Part shown: positions 44,233 through 53,422 of the stretch, in pieces | How positions within the stretch are numbered: the first letter of the stretch is position 1 | How the letters are laid out: each line of letters starts with the position of its first letter | Source: Paenibacillus assamensis DSM 18201 | Lineage (GTDB): Bacteria; Bacillota; Bacilli; Paenibacillales; Paenibacillaceae | Reading direction: 5' to 3' | Length of the DNA stretch: 64,000 nucleotides | Assembly (NCBI RefSeq): GCF_000422445.1 | Contig: NZ_AULU01000009.1 | Location: forward strand, 124,001 to 188,000 | Position numbers and translations under genes: made by a program | The notes under the pieces: model-generated | Seen by the model: the letters and a program-made list of their open reading frames with translations, nothing else | Told to the model about the DNA's origin: nothing | Database searches by the model: none

Positions 44233-45516
44233 CTATTTCTTCAACCAGAATTCACGGTAAATTAGCTCAGAGAACAAGCTGTTTGACCAAGCGAACCATT
44301 CACGCGTAAATTGCTTCGCATCGTCTTTGTGGAAGCCTTCGTGCATATAGCCTAGTTCTGCATCTGTATCTACTAACATCGCGATAACTTCTTGAATTTC
44401 TTCATCCGTGCTAGCCGTCAAGCCTTGCATAGATAAAGCGATATGCCAAATGTAATCTTTCGGCGTGTGCGGACTGCCAATACCGCGTGCTTGCTCGCCT
44501 GCGTAGTAGTAAGGATTGTCTTCGCTCAAAATAAGCTTTCTTGTATTCTGATAAATCGGATCGTCAGCAGACGTATAACCAAGGTACGGAATCGCGAGTA
44601 AGCTCGGCACGTTCGCGTCATCCATCAAGTTGTAGTTGCCGTATCCGTCTGTTTCATACGCATATACTTTTCCGTATTTTGGGTGATGGAAGATACCATA
44701 GGCTTGAATGCCTTCATCAATCTCTGTGCTCAATCGACGCGCCTTCTCTGCAAACAGCTCATCCTGGTACACATCGCGTGCAATCTCCTCCAAATAACGA
44801 AGAACAACAACCGCGAACATATTGGACGGGATCAAGTAGCCAAACGTACATGCATCATCACTTGGACGGAATGCAGACCAAGTCATGCCTGTATAGTTAA
44901 CGGGCATACCCATGCCATTATTTTTAAGCGTATCTGTTGGACGGCAATCTTGACGCTGGAAGCGATAAGAAGACTGCTCAAAATGGCGCTGCTCTGTCGT
45001 CCACAAGTTCATAATGATATGCGCAACATGGTGGAATTCGCTATTGAATAGCGATGCATCGCCAGTCGTCTTCCAGTACAAGTATCCAAGCTGAATCGGA
45101 TAGCAGAGTGAATCAATCTCGTATTTGCGCTCCCACACCCAGCCGTTCAGTTCCGTTATATCACGGTGATGAATCTCTTCTAGCGGAACAGGAGTCTCGT
45201 TGAATGCATTTGCATACGGATCGATCTGAATATATTTCAATTGCTTACGTACAAGGCCAGCAATAATACGGCGTACGTCTGCATCTTCTGCTGCCAAAGG
45301 CAAGTACTGGCGAACTTGGGCGCTGGAATCACGCAGCCACATCGCAGGGATGTCACCTGTAAATACATAAGATGTGCCATCCTCATGGAGCTTTGTCGTT
45401 GTTTTCAACGTATTCGGAAAACAGTTGAGGAACAGCTGCTTCAGTTTCTCATTATCATGTAATCGAATTGATGCTTCTTCCATCACGCGAAGTACGGCTT
45501 GGGGTAGACGTTCCAT
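44233..45516 (-). CDS. Exo-alpha-1,6-mannosidase, glycoside hydrolase family 125
   Basis: Metal-independent inverting exo-mannosidase. 427 residues from the ATG at 45516 (AAGGAGAG eight bases before; the frame can extend 14 codons). Signatures: TGDIPAMWLRDSSAQV near residue 55, GMPVNYTGMTWSAFRPSDDAC, YLIPSNMFAVVVL. Alpha/alpha barrel. Pairing of GH125 with GH38 is known from streptococcal and other gut-bacterial use of N-glycan or fungal mannan pieces, and fits here with the ABC importer. Confidence 0.94.
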   Translation of the reverse strand: MERLPQAVLRVMEEASIRLHDNEKLKQLFLNCFPNTLKTTTKLHEDGTSYVFTGDIPAMWLRDSSAQVRQYLPLAAEDADVRRIIAGLVRKQLKYIQIDPYANAFNETPVPLEEIHHRDITELNGWVWERKYEIDSLCYPIQLGYLYWKTTGDASLFNSEFHHVAHIIMNLWTTEQRHFEQSSYRFQRQDCRPTDTLKNNGMGMPVNYTGMTWSAFRPSDDACTFGYLIPSNMFAVVVLRYLEEIARDVYQDELFAEKARRLSTEIDEGIQAYGIFHHPKYGKVYAYETDGYGNYNLMDDANVPSLLAIPYLGYTSADDPIYQNTRKLILSEDNPYYYAGEQARGIGSPHTPKDYIWHIALSMQGLTASTDEEIQEVIAMLVDTDAELGYMHEGFHKDDAKQFTREWFAWSNSLFSELIYREFWLKK

Positions 45517-45578
45517 ATCGATTCTCTCCTTCTCTCCATTAGACATTGAAAAGTGCATAGACTTGCCTATCGTTTTAA

Positions 45579-45689
45579 GAGCAAATCGTTTTTACGATCG
45601 CTGTTGTAGTCGAATGCTTGGATGACGAAGATGGTTAGCATTCGACCACAAAGGCGACCACTTCGTTTCTCCAAAACGATTTTGCTCTC
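45579..45689 (-). repeat. Long imperfect hairpin between lipoprotein and GH125 genes
   Basis: Arms of about 40-50 bases: AGAGCAAATCG...GTCGAATGCT (45579-45618) against AGCATTCGAC...CGATTTTGCTCT (45637-45688), loop of 18 bases. On the mannoside messenger this would form a very stable fold. Confidence 0.65.
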
Positions 45690-45791
45690 TTTCTTTTAGC
45701 AAGTCGAAAGCCATTCAATTTCTATCCAATTGAACTTTCCATTCGGAAGTTTCTATTTAACAAAAACAAAGACAGTAATCCCTGTAATGCA

Positions 45792-45823
45792 CAATCAGGT
45801 GAAGCCGATGCTCCACCTGATTG
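45792..45823 (-). repeat. Hairpin downstream of the lipoprotein gene
   Basis: Perfect 10-bp stem CAATCAGGTG / CACCTGATTG with a 12-base loop, about 95 bases past the lipoprotein stop. It lacks a U tract and probably protects the 3' end of the lipoprotein message. Confidence 0.6.
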
Positions 45824-45916
45824 CATAGATCGGGCTATTCACTTCGCTTCTGCGGATGTTCCATTCTTGTTGTCAATGCTGCAGCAGACGAAGGCTCGCC
45901 CCAATCACATCGAAAC

Positions 45917-47398
45917 TTATTTTTTGGATGCTTTCCACTCATCCAATTGCAATTGCATTTCAGCTTGAACTTTATCCAAGCCAGCTGCTTTGAACTTCTC
46001 GATTGCTTTAGGAACGTAAACTTTAGGGTCTACTGTACCTGTGAACAAGGAAGCGTAGAACTCTTCTTTCACGTTTTGCAATGCTGCCACTTCAGATTTC
46101 ACTTTATCAGCGTTGAAGTGGAATCCAAGCAATGGTGCATTTTCAGCAGAGTTGTTGAACTTCTCGAATTGCTCCCATTTGTCTTTAGGGTCTGTAGGCA
46201 GCTTATCCAAGAGGAAGAAGTTGCCCAATGTGAATCCTGGCATATCGTATCCTTCTGTCTTAGCAGGCAAGAATTCGATTGTTTCTGCGTCAATACGCTT
46301 GAAGTGCTCGCCTTCGATACCATGGTTGATCATGTTACGCAGCGTCTTGTCAGAGTTCAGCAAGTTCAAGAACTCCACTGCTTTCTCTGGGTATGCAGAG
46401 TTAGCAGATACCGCGTGCATCGCACCCATTACAGACCAGTTGTATACATATGGTTTCGTGTAAGGTGTAGAAACGACTTCATAACCCATAGATTGAGACC
46501 ACAATGCGTCAGCAAATGGTTGTGTATCCGGCATGTCTACGAGCCAGTTACCTGTTTTCATTTCATCGCCGCTGGAAGCAGTAGAAGCATCTTTCTTCAG
46601 GTAACCTTTTTTGTAGTACTCATGCATCGTTTCCAAGTCTTTCATTGTATCTGGCTGTTCCAAGACGTTTACGAGTTTCATTTCATTCGTATCTGTCAAA
46701 GCAACACCGATCGGCAAGTTCTCCGATATCAAGTCATAGTTCAAACCGAATTTGAACTGCTTATCCGCAGATAGCGGATACATGCCTGGCTCGCCTGCTT
46801 TTACTTTCGCAAGGATCGGCTCTAGGTCTTGAAGCGTTTTCACGTTTTTGTAGTCGATACCGTATTTATCTACATACTTCTTGTTGAAGCGGAATACTTT
46901 CTGTGCAGGCAACTCTTTGTTAACGGGAATTGCATACGTCTTGCCATCGATCTTCGCACCTTCTAGGAAGGATGGGTGAACGTTTTTCGTAATATCTTGG
47001 CCTTTTGTTGCCATAAGCTCATCGAGTGCTAGGAAAGCACCTTTCTTCGCGTTTGTTACATAGTCGAATGCCCAAGAAGCTGTGAACGCGATGTCATAAG
47101 GCTCACCGGAGTTCGCGATTACTTGCATCTTCTCGTTGTACTCGCCCCAATCATACATTTTCATCTTGACGGTTACACCGATTTTTTCTTTTGTATACTC
47201 GCTGACTTTTGCCATTACTTTGTCAACGTCTTTTTGTGGAGTACCGATTGTGTACCAGATTAGCTCAACTGGCTTTTCAGCTGTGCCTTCTGTGCTACCG
47301 CCAGTTGCTTCTTTTTTACTGCCGCAGCCTGTGAGAACAAGAGAAGCGACCATTACGAGACAGAACGTCATCATGAGCAATTTTTTTGCTTTAGCCAT
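45917..47398 (-). CDS. ABC transporter solute-binding lipoprotein (LplA/YtcQ-like)
   Basis: 493 residues. Signal peptide with lipobox LVLTGCGS (Cys about 25), then a large family-1 binding protein (ELIWYTIGTPQKD start) of the type that serves YesM/YesN-controlled oligosaccharide importers in Paenibacillus. ATG at 47398 follows AAAGGGG; the longer frame (28 more codons) has no site. It follows the two permease genes, and the messenger has stem-loops on both sides. Likely ligand: mannosides, from the enzymes encoded next. Confidence 0.92.
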   Translation of the reverse strand: MAKAKKLLMMTFCLVMVASLVLTGCGSKKEATGGSTEGTAEKPVELIWYTIGTPQKDVDKVMAKVSEYTKEKIGVTVKMKMYDWGEYNEKMQVIANSGEPYDIAFTASWAFDYVTNAKKGAFLALDELMATKGQDITKNVHPSFLEGAKIDGKTYAIPVNKELPAQKVFRFNKKYVDKYGIDYKNVKTLQDLEPILAKVKAGEPGMYPLSADKQFKFGLNYDLISENLPIGVALTDTNEMKLVNVLEQPDTMKDLETMHEYYKKGYLKKDASTASSGDEMKTGNWLVDMPDTQPFADALWSQSMGYEVVSTPYTKPYVYNWSVMGAMHAVSANSAYPEKAVEFLNLLNSDKTLRNMINHGIEGEHFKRIDAETIEFLPAKTEGYDMPGFTLGNFFLLDKLPTDPKDKWEQFEKFNNSAENAPLLGFHFNADKVKSEVAALQNVKEEFYASLFTGTVDPKVYVPKAIEKFKAAGLDKVQAEMQLQLDEWKASKK

Positions 47399-47445
47399 TC
47401 TTGTCAACCCCTTTGTATAAGCGTGATGAATTGCATATATGGTGT

Positions 47446-47498
47446 CTGCCCTGACCACTTTTGACCCTGAATCCCCTATCACTCAGTGGCCAGAGCAG
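47446..47498 (-). repeat. Intercistronic stem-loop upstream of the lipoprotein gene
   Basis: On the minus strand CTGCTCTGGCCACT pairs over 14 positions (two G-U) with AGTGGTCAGGGCAG, loop of 25 bases, no U tract. It starts 12 bases past the lplC-like stop. Confidence 0.65.
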
Positions 47499-47510
47499 GA
47501 ATACCCGGCA

Positions 47511-48428
47511 TTACTCTTTTACTGCACCAATCGTCAAACCTTGAACGAAGTAGCGCTGGAAGAACGGATACGCACAAGCGATAGGTACCGTTGCCAGTAC
47601 AACAAGTGCCATTCGCGTTGCTTCTGCAGGCAAGGAACGCATGAGATCCAAGGATTGACCCGATGCGCTTAGCTGCGCGTTGTTCATTAAGAACTGCATA
47701 CTGTTCTCGATTCGCATCAACATCGCTTGCAATGGAACGATGTTCGGATTGTCGATGTAGAGCAAAGCGTTGAACCAGTCGTTCCAATAACCAAGCGTCG
47801 AGAACAATCCAATCGTCGCGATACCTGGCAAGGAAATCGGCAATACGATCGTTATGAACGCCCTTAGCTCGCCCGCACCGTCAATTTTCGCAGATTCGAT
47901 AATCGCATCCGGAACGGAAGTGCTATAGAACGTACGCATAATCAAAATGTAAAATGCATTTACTGCCAACGGTAGAATTAGCGCCCAAATGCTGTCTTTC
48001 AAGTTCAGCACTTGTGTAGCGACCATATACGTTGGTACGAGACCACCGTTGAATAGCATCGTGAAAAAGGCCATGAAGGAGAAAAATCCACGATACTTGA
48101 AGTTCTTACGAGAGATCGCATAAGCGAACAAACAAATCGTAACCAAGCTGATAAGTGTACCTACAATGGTAATAAAGATCGTTACCCCATAAGAGCGAAG
48201 CAATTGATCGCCTGCTTTGAAAATGTACTCATAAGCAGCGAAGCTCCATTTTTCAGGCCAGATCGAATATCCATTTTTGTTCAATGCCGCCTCATCCGTA
48301 AATGAGATAATGACGACGAATAAGAACGGGAATACACAGAGTAAAGCGAATCCGCCTGCGATAATATTGAACACCAGATTCATCATCGGTGAGAGATGGT
48401 GGACGTCGCGGTGTTTTTTCTTGCGCAT
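47511..48428 (-). CDS. Carbohydrate ABC transporter permease (LplC-like)
   Basis: Inner-membrane permease, 305 residues, six helices. The cytoplasmic EAA loop reads ESAKIDGAGELRAFITIVLPISLPGIATIG, split by its conserved Gly, and contacts the (unlinked, shared) MsmX-type ATPase. The end YFVQGLTIGAVKE is typical of the family. GGGAGG before the ATG. 17 bases after the other permease gene. No ATPase gene in the locus, as usual for these importers. Confidence 0.92.
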   Translation of the reverse strand: MRKKKHRDVHHLSPMMNLVFNIIAGGFALLCVFPFLFVVIISFTDEAALNKNGYSIWPEKWSFAAYEYIFKAGDQLLRSYGVTIFITIVGTLISLVTICLFAYAISRKNFKYRGFFSFMAFFTMLFNGGLVPTYMVATQVLNLKDSIWALILPLAVNAFYILIMRTFYSTSVPDAIIESAKIDGAGELRAFITIVLPISLPGIATIGLFSTLGYWNDWFNALLYIDNPNIVPLQAMLMRIENSMQFLMNNAQLSASGQSLDLMRSLPAEATRMALVVLATVPIACAYPFFQRYFVQGLTIGAVKE

Positions 48429-48445
48429 AGTCAGTCCTCCCTACG

Positions 48446-49384
48446 TTAGAACAACGCGTTGTCTTTGTTGAATTTACGTACGATCCAGTTCGATGAAATA
48501 ACGAGAATGAATCCGATGAACGACTGGTATAGACCTGCTGCCGTACTCATCGTAATTTCCCCTGTCGCCTTCAAACCACGATAGACGTACGTATCGATAA
48601 CGTTCGTAACTGGGTACAGCGGACCAGAGTTCCGCGGTATTTGATAGAACAAACCGAAGTCTGCGTAGAAAATACGACCAATCGCAAGCAGCGTCAAAAT
48701 CGTTATTAGTGGTGTAATAGATGGTAGCGTGATATGGCGAATTTGCTGCCATTTGCTCGCTCCGTCAATCATCGCTGCTTCATAATACGTTTTATCGATA
48801 CCAACAATTGCTGCTAAGTAAACAACGCTGGAGTAACCGACGCCTTTCCATATGTTCATGAAAGTTAAAATATAAGGCCAATACTTTGTCTCGGAGTACC
48901 ATGAAATAGGTTCCGCACCGAACCAAGCAAGAATTTGGTTCATAACCCCTTTATCTACACTCAAGAAGCTGAATGTAAAGTAGCTGACGATAACCCAAGA
49001 CAAGAAGTGTGGCAAGAACATCCCTGTTTGATACACTTTTGCTAGACGCTTGTTTACAATCTCGCTTAGGATGATAGCCATTGCGACCGAACATACTAAG
49101 CCCAAAATGATAAACACAAAGTTGTACAAGATTGTGTTTCGTGTTATTAAGAACGCATCATTCGTACTGAACAAATATTCAAAGTTCTCGAAGCCTACCC
49201 ATTCACTCTGCATCAACCCAGCAAAGAATCCATCTCGATGAATTCGATAGTCTTTGAAAGCGATAACAGTTCCGAGCATCGGTAGGTAGGAGAAGAACAA
49301 GAACCATAGTGCTCCCGGGAGTACCATGAGAAGAAAAATCCGGTTGCGATAGAGGTTCTTTAAGCTGTTCATAATCGTTTGCAT
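48446..49384 (-). CDS. Carbohydrate ABC transporter permease (LplB-like)
   Basis: First gene of the importer, 312 residues, six helices. EAA loop: EAAMIDGASKWQQIRHITLPS. Text such as FLPHFLSWVIVSYFTFSFLS and NIWKGVGYSSVVYLAAI is typical of LplB/YtcP partners. Start taken at 49384, nine bases after GGGGG; the ATG at 49393 touches that site. Promoter and operator should lie in the 500-base region upstream. Confidence 0.92.
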   Translation of the reverse strand: MQTIMNSLKNLYRNRIFLLMVLPGALWFLFFSYLPMLGTVIAFKDYRIHRDGFFAGLMQSEWVGFENFEYLFSTNDAFLITRNTILYNFVFIILGLVCSVAMAIILSEIVNKRLAKVYQTGMFLPHFLSWVIVSYFTFSFLSVDKGVMNQILAWFGAEPISWYSETKYWPYILTFMNIWKGVGYSSVVYLAAIVGIDKTYYEAAMIDGASKWQQIRHITLPSITPLITILTLLAIGRIFYADFGLFYQIPRNSGPLYPVTNVIDTYVYRGLKATGEITMSTAAGLYQSFIGFILVISSNWIVRKFNKDNALF

Positions 49385-49461
49385 CCGATTCATCCCCCGT
49401 TGCTTTAATGTAAATTAAGCGTAACGGATCTGGGATATTTTCTATAGTCAACAAACTTTAG

Positions 49462-49517
49462 ATTTGGTGTACAAAATAAAGAAAGGGCTTACATTGGCTA
49501 TAATTAGGACACCAAAT
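49462..49517. promoter_or_regulatory. Spaced inverted repeat upstream of the importer genes
   Basis: ATTTGGTGT (49462-49470) and ACACCAAAT (49509-49517) are exact inverted copies 38 bases apart, 80-130 bases before the first importer gene. It could be an operator for the YesN-type regulator or a structured leader; untested. Confidence 0.35.
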
Positions 49518-49618
49518 GATACGAACATCCTCATTAGCTATAGCTGTGTAAGCCTTTTATCATGTGAAAAAGGAGGCTGCGCACGCATGTGAGCATGCAC
49601 ATCCTAGCAAGATGGCGC

Positions 49619-49801
49619 TAACGATCGCCACAGAGGCTATTTGGCCTCTTTGTACCTATTTTGCAATGTAACGGTTGTCAGCGAGCCTATTTTAAAGAGT
49701 TATCGAAATCATTTAGGAAAATTTCTAAAATAGGCTCTCTCACGACCGTTAAAATTCTAATATGGACGATTTCTCTAAAATAACGTCAATAGCGATCGTT
49801 A
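49619..49801. repeat. Four-unit palindromic intergenic repeat, copy B
   Basis: Direct units start at 49619 (TAACGATCGCCACAGAGGCT) and 49669 (TAACGGTTGTCAGCGAGCCT), inverted units at 49726 and 49776. Spacing 50, 57, 50. The whole element aligns end to end, in reverse complement, with copy A at 36948-37129. Copy B is the more perfect palindrome. Confidence 0.8.
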
Positions 49802-49895
49802 GAGGGAGCTGTATTGTACGCCAACGACACATGCTCACAACGCATGTTCCACGGCCCTTCTATTAAGAAAGCAGGCTTTGTTCACTACCTTGCCG

Positions 49896-51479
49896 TTAGG
49901 AACGCAGTTCTTGTTCCACACCGCTTCGCATTTCCCGATACTCCTTAGGTGAAGTGCCCACATACTTTTTGAACTGTTTGTAAAAATAACTTTTATCCCA
50001 ATAGCCCACTTTCTCAGCAATTTCGGTCATGCGATAGTGTGTCTCTACTAATAGACGCTTCGCATTTTTAATACGTGTCTTGTTCAAATAATCAGAGAAC
50101 GTACCGTTCATTTCTTTCTGGAACAGCTGCCCCAAATAAACAGGATTAATATTGTATACCTGGCTTAATGTCTTCAACGACAGCTCTTCCGCGTAGCGTT
50201 CCTCCATGTGCTGCAGCACCTGCTTTACAACTGGAGACATATCTTGCGGCTGCGTGAGTAAGTCGATAAGATGGTCCGCTATTTTCTCCACATGCTCTCT
50301 TATCGCATCTAGCGAATGCAAACGATAGACTTCACTAAACCAATCAATATCCTTAACAGGGAGTTGAACAGCTGTCTCCTTAATAGACTGCTTCCACACC
50401 ATTAACAACTCAACAGCAAAATTGCGCACATCGCGCGGCTCCGCTCCATCTGTTTCTGTAAGATGGAGGAAGTCCTGCTCCAATTGCTCATGCAGCTGCT
50501 CCCTACTTTTTGCGTACAACAGCCGCACATAAGGCTCAATATCAGGTTGCAAGGAAGATGGTCTTGATGAACGGTAGCGCATCACTTCCTCGTAATCTAA
50601 AATATTTTCATCCATCCGCACAAGGTGGTACGGCTGAAGTTGTTTTGCATGAGTATAGCTTTGCGCTGCTTTCGTGTAGCCCGCTTGAATACTGCCAGTC
50701 GTCATCTGTAGGGTGATGCCACCCAGCTTTTGTTCCATCTCTTGCTTCCAACGCTTTAGCAATCCAAGCAGCTGCTCCTTATCTGACTGTGTATCTCCTA
50801 TTCCGAATACAAACACAACTTCGCCGTCCCATTCACGCACAATAAAGCTGTATTCATAGGAGCGGATAAATTCATTTGCAACACGCCACAGCTGTTCCTG
50901 CTGGGTCTGTTGAATGTCAGGCGTAAATTCCCCCTCCATACGAACGAGCACCGTCCAATAATACGCATGCTTAAATTGTAAATTTAGCATGTCCGCTCGC
51001 TGCTGCAACTCCTCCATATGAATCTGATCCCGTATCCAGCGATACAACACGTTTTCACGCAAAATATCACGATTATGCTGCTCAACCAACTGACTAGAGC
51101 GCGATTGCTCCATCTTCTGTACGGTTGCCTCCAAGGTAGAACGGAATTCCTCTAGATTAATCGGCTTCAGCAAGTAGTTTTCTACCCCAAGCTTAATGCC
51201 TTCCTTCACATAGCCGAATTCATTGTAGCCACTCAAAATAATGAAACGTGTATGAGGATGTGTATGCTTCATACGCTCGATGAGCTGCAATCCTGTCATT
51301 TTCGGCATCATAATATCCGTTACAACCAAGTCTACTGGCCTCTCCTGTAAAGCTTGCCAAGCCGCTTCCCCATTTTCAGCCTGACCTACAATCGTTAAGC
51401 CATAATCGTTCCATTCTAAAATGCTTTGCAGCCCTTCTATGATGAATGGTTCATCGTCTACTAGAAATACTTCAAACAT
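49896..51479 (-). CDS. YesN-type response regulator with AraC DNA-binding domain
   Basis: 527 residues: receiver domain 1-120 (LVDDEPF acidic pocket; phospho-acceptor D55 in VVTDIMMPKMTG; Lys in LLKPINL), a long central region, and a C-terminal AraC/XylS pair of HTH motifs (about 425-520: LSLKTLSQVYNINPVYLGQLF, IAEKVGYWDKSYFYKQFKK). ATG at 51479 follows GGAGGG. Starts 32 bases after the kinase stop. It should switch on the importer and mannosidase genes just downstream. Confidence 0.93.
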   Translation of the reverse strand: MFEVFLVDDEPFIIEGLQSILEWNDYGLTIVGQAENGEAAWQALQERPVDLVVTDIMMPKMTGLQLIERMKHTHPHTRFIILSGYNEFGYVKEGIKLGVENYLLKPINLEEFRSTLEATVQKMEQSRSSQLVEQHNRDILRENVLYRWIRDQIHMEELQQRADMLNLQFKHAYYWTVLVRMEGEFTPDIQQTQQEQLWRVANEFIRSYEYSFIVREWDGEVVFVFGIGDTQSDKEQLLGLLKRWKQEMEQKLGGITLQMTTGSIQAGYTKAAQSYTHAKQLQPYHLVRMDENILDYEEVMRYRSSRPSSLQPDIEPYVRLLYAKSREQLHEQLEQDFLHLTETDGAEPRDVRNFAVELLMVWKQSIKETAVQLPVKDIDWFSEVYRLHSLDAIREHVEKIADHLIDLLTQPQDMSPVVKQVLQHMEERYAEELSLKTLSQVYNINPVYLGQLFQKEMNGTFSDYLNKTRIKNAKRLLVETHYRMTEIAEKVGYWDKSYFYKQFKKYVGTSPKEYREMRSGVEQELRS

Positions 51480-51511
51480 GTCGTATCCCTCCACATCAGA
51501 TGCGTGCGTCA

Positions 51512-53422
51512 CTAGCCTATTGGAATGCGTATTGTTACCGTTGTACCCTCTTGATAAATACTGTCGATCTCTATCCCCGCCCCATCGCCGTACAAAATTC
51601 GAAGACGGTTATGGACATTTTTAATGCCTAAAGAGCCATGGTCCTGCAAATCATCGCTGCTTAATTCTTCTTGCAGCTGCTGCAAGCGCTCAGGTGCAAT
51701 ACCCGAACCATTGTCACGAATGCGAATGATGAGGTCATCTGCCTCGCGAAGCACATGTATCCATATATGATTGTCTGTTCGCTCCAAGCCCAAGCCATGG
51801 ACCAGATAGTTTTCAATCATGGGCTGTACAGATAGCTTCATCACCTGGTAGCCCCCGAGTCCAACATCCATCTCAATCGTGTACTGCAGCTTGTCTCGGT
51901 AGCGAATGCGAGTCAGCTCTAAGTAGCGCTTACAGTTCTCTATTTCTTCTTGCAGCGTAATATGCGTCTTGTCCTTAACCATATGTCGGAAAATGGAAGC
52001 CAAGTTATAAATCATATCGCCTACATCATGCGCGCCTTTTGCTACAGCACGCATGCGGATCACTTCAAGCGTGTTATATAAGAAATGAGGCTTAATCTGT
52101 GATTGCAATGCCACAAGCTCAGCATGCTTCTGCTTCAACTCCGACTTATAGACACGATTAATGTAGTCCGACAAGTCGTTCACCATATGATTGAAACTAT
52201 GTGCAATATCAGATAATTCATCTTCTTGCTGAAAATTAATACGTGTGTCCAGCTTACCAGCCGGCACTTGCTTCATCGCTTTCACAATGACTTGCGTACG
52301 TCTAGAAATACGAATCACGGTTACATAAGCGATGCCAACGACCAAAATGACACACAACACCGTCACAACACCAATAGTTGTTCGTACACCTGCCAACCGA
52401 TCCGTCACCTCATGCGATGGAAGCATAGAAATGACTGTCATCCCCAACTTATTCGTTTGCGATAAAGTCACGTACGTTTCACCTATTCCATCCAATATCA
52501 GCTTCAACGGTTGATTGCGCTTCATTGCCAACAGCTCAGCTCGATTATGCTCATAGGCGGTCGCCATTTTCTTATTATTGAAATAAATGATTTGATCCTG
52601 CTCATTCAATACAATAACGGAATCAAGCTGCTGAGCATCCACCAATCTGTGGCGAATCCCATCTATGCCGAAGTCGATCATAATCTCACCAGATGTCGTT
52701 AACGTATCTGGGTTGTTGATGCGATTGGTTACCGTAAAATAAGGGAGCGCAGATGGCTCTTTGTCTGCCTCTAATGAAGCCTGTTCCTCTGCCTCCTCGC
52801 TGTGTTGAGATGCAATAGAGTTATCGGTATCTTTAACTGCATCCTGTACTTCATTTTGCATTTCATCTACATCTGAGGCCTTTGATTCATTGCTTTGCAA
52901 TGGATAACGATCTCGGAGAAATTGAGGATCAGGAGTAACTTCCCACGGATACACTTTGCGGAAAACACCGTTATCGCTATACATAAAAGCAAAGCCTTGT
53001 CTCGGGCTTACTAGGACAATATTTTTCAAATCAGAATCTTTCCAGAATTGATTCGCATAGAACGTGTGGAAGTCCCGCACAAAGAAGCTATTGCTCTCGC
53101 TATACGTATCTAGTCGATATCGTAAGTAGGACTCATAGCCATTTTCCAAAAAGTATACGGTATCTCTTATTAGAACGTTGTCTTGATAAAGCTGCTGTAT
53201 AAGCAGTTGCGAAGTTTCGTACTTCTGATCAAAATAGCGATTCATCGCGTCGACCGAACGCTGCTGTTCTAGCAGCATAGAGCTCATATCTTTTCGAACA
53301 AAGAATTGATAGGTAAAGAGAGATAGAGTTACTAACGATATAAGAGCGATACAAGAGTATACGACAATTAATTTATTAAATAGCCTGCGTTTAAAATGAG
53401 TCTGATAGATTCTTTTCAGCAT
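51512..53422 (-). CDS. YesM-type sensor histidine kinase
   Basis: 636 residues. Helix 1 about 17-40, a large extracellular sensor (40-330; includes an unusual acidic, Ser/Glu-rich insert around residues 165-205), helix 2 (VVTVLCVILVVGIAYVTVI), HAMP, then the His_kinase domain with phospho-His in QIKPHFLYNTLE and an ATPase domain (RDNGSGIAPERLQQL, GSLGIKNVHNRL). ATG at 53422 follows AAAAGAGG by ten bases. Senses the outside carbohydrate, directly or through the binding protein. Confidence 0.92.
   Translation of the reverse strand: MLKRIYQTHFKRRLFNKLIVVYSCIALISLVTLSLFTYQFFVRKDMSSMLLEQQRSVDAMNRYFDQKYETSQLLIQQLYQDNVLIRDTVYFLENGYESYLRYRLDTYSESNSFFVRDFHTFYANQFWKDSDLKNIVLVSPRQGFAFMYSDNGVFRKVYPWEVTPDPQFLRDRYPLQSNESKASDVDEMQNEVQDAVKDTDNSIASQHSEEAEEQASLEADKEPSALPYFTVTNRINNPDTLTTSGEIMIDFGIDGIRHRLVDAQQLDSVIVLNEQDQIIYFNNKKMATAYEHNRAELLAMKRNQPLKLILDGIGETYVTLSQTNKLGMTVISMLPSHEVTDRLAGVRTTIGVVTVLCVILVVGIAYVTVIRISRRTQVIVKAMKQVPAGKLDTRINFQQEDELSDIAHSFNHMVNDLSDYINRVYKSELKQKHAELVALQSQIKPHFLYNTLEVIRMRAVAKGAHDVGDMIYNLASIFRHMVKDKTHITLQEEIENCKRYLELTRIRYRDKLQYTIEMDVGLGGYQVMKLSVQPMIENYLVHGLGLERTDNHIWIHVLREADDLIIRIRDNGSGIAPERLQQLQEELSSDDLQDHGSLGIKNVHNRLRILYGDGAGIEIDSIYQEGTTVTIRIPIG

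Larger units (their letters stand above)
45517..45916. other. Intercistronic region between the lipoprotein and GH125 genes
   Basis: 400 bases with two inverted repeats (45579-45689 and 45792-45823) and no gene. Neither is followed by a U tract, so they look like processing or stability structures rather than terminators. Confidence 0.6.
49385..49895. other. Upstream region of the mannoside importer with repeat copy B
   Basis: About 510 bases without a gene. A spaced inverted repeat (49462-49517) lies near the importer promoter, and palindromic repeat copy B (49619-49801) lies just past the yesN-like stop. Confidence 0.6.
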
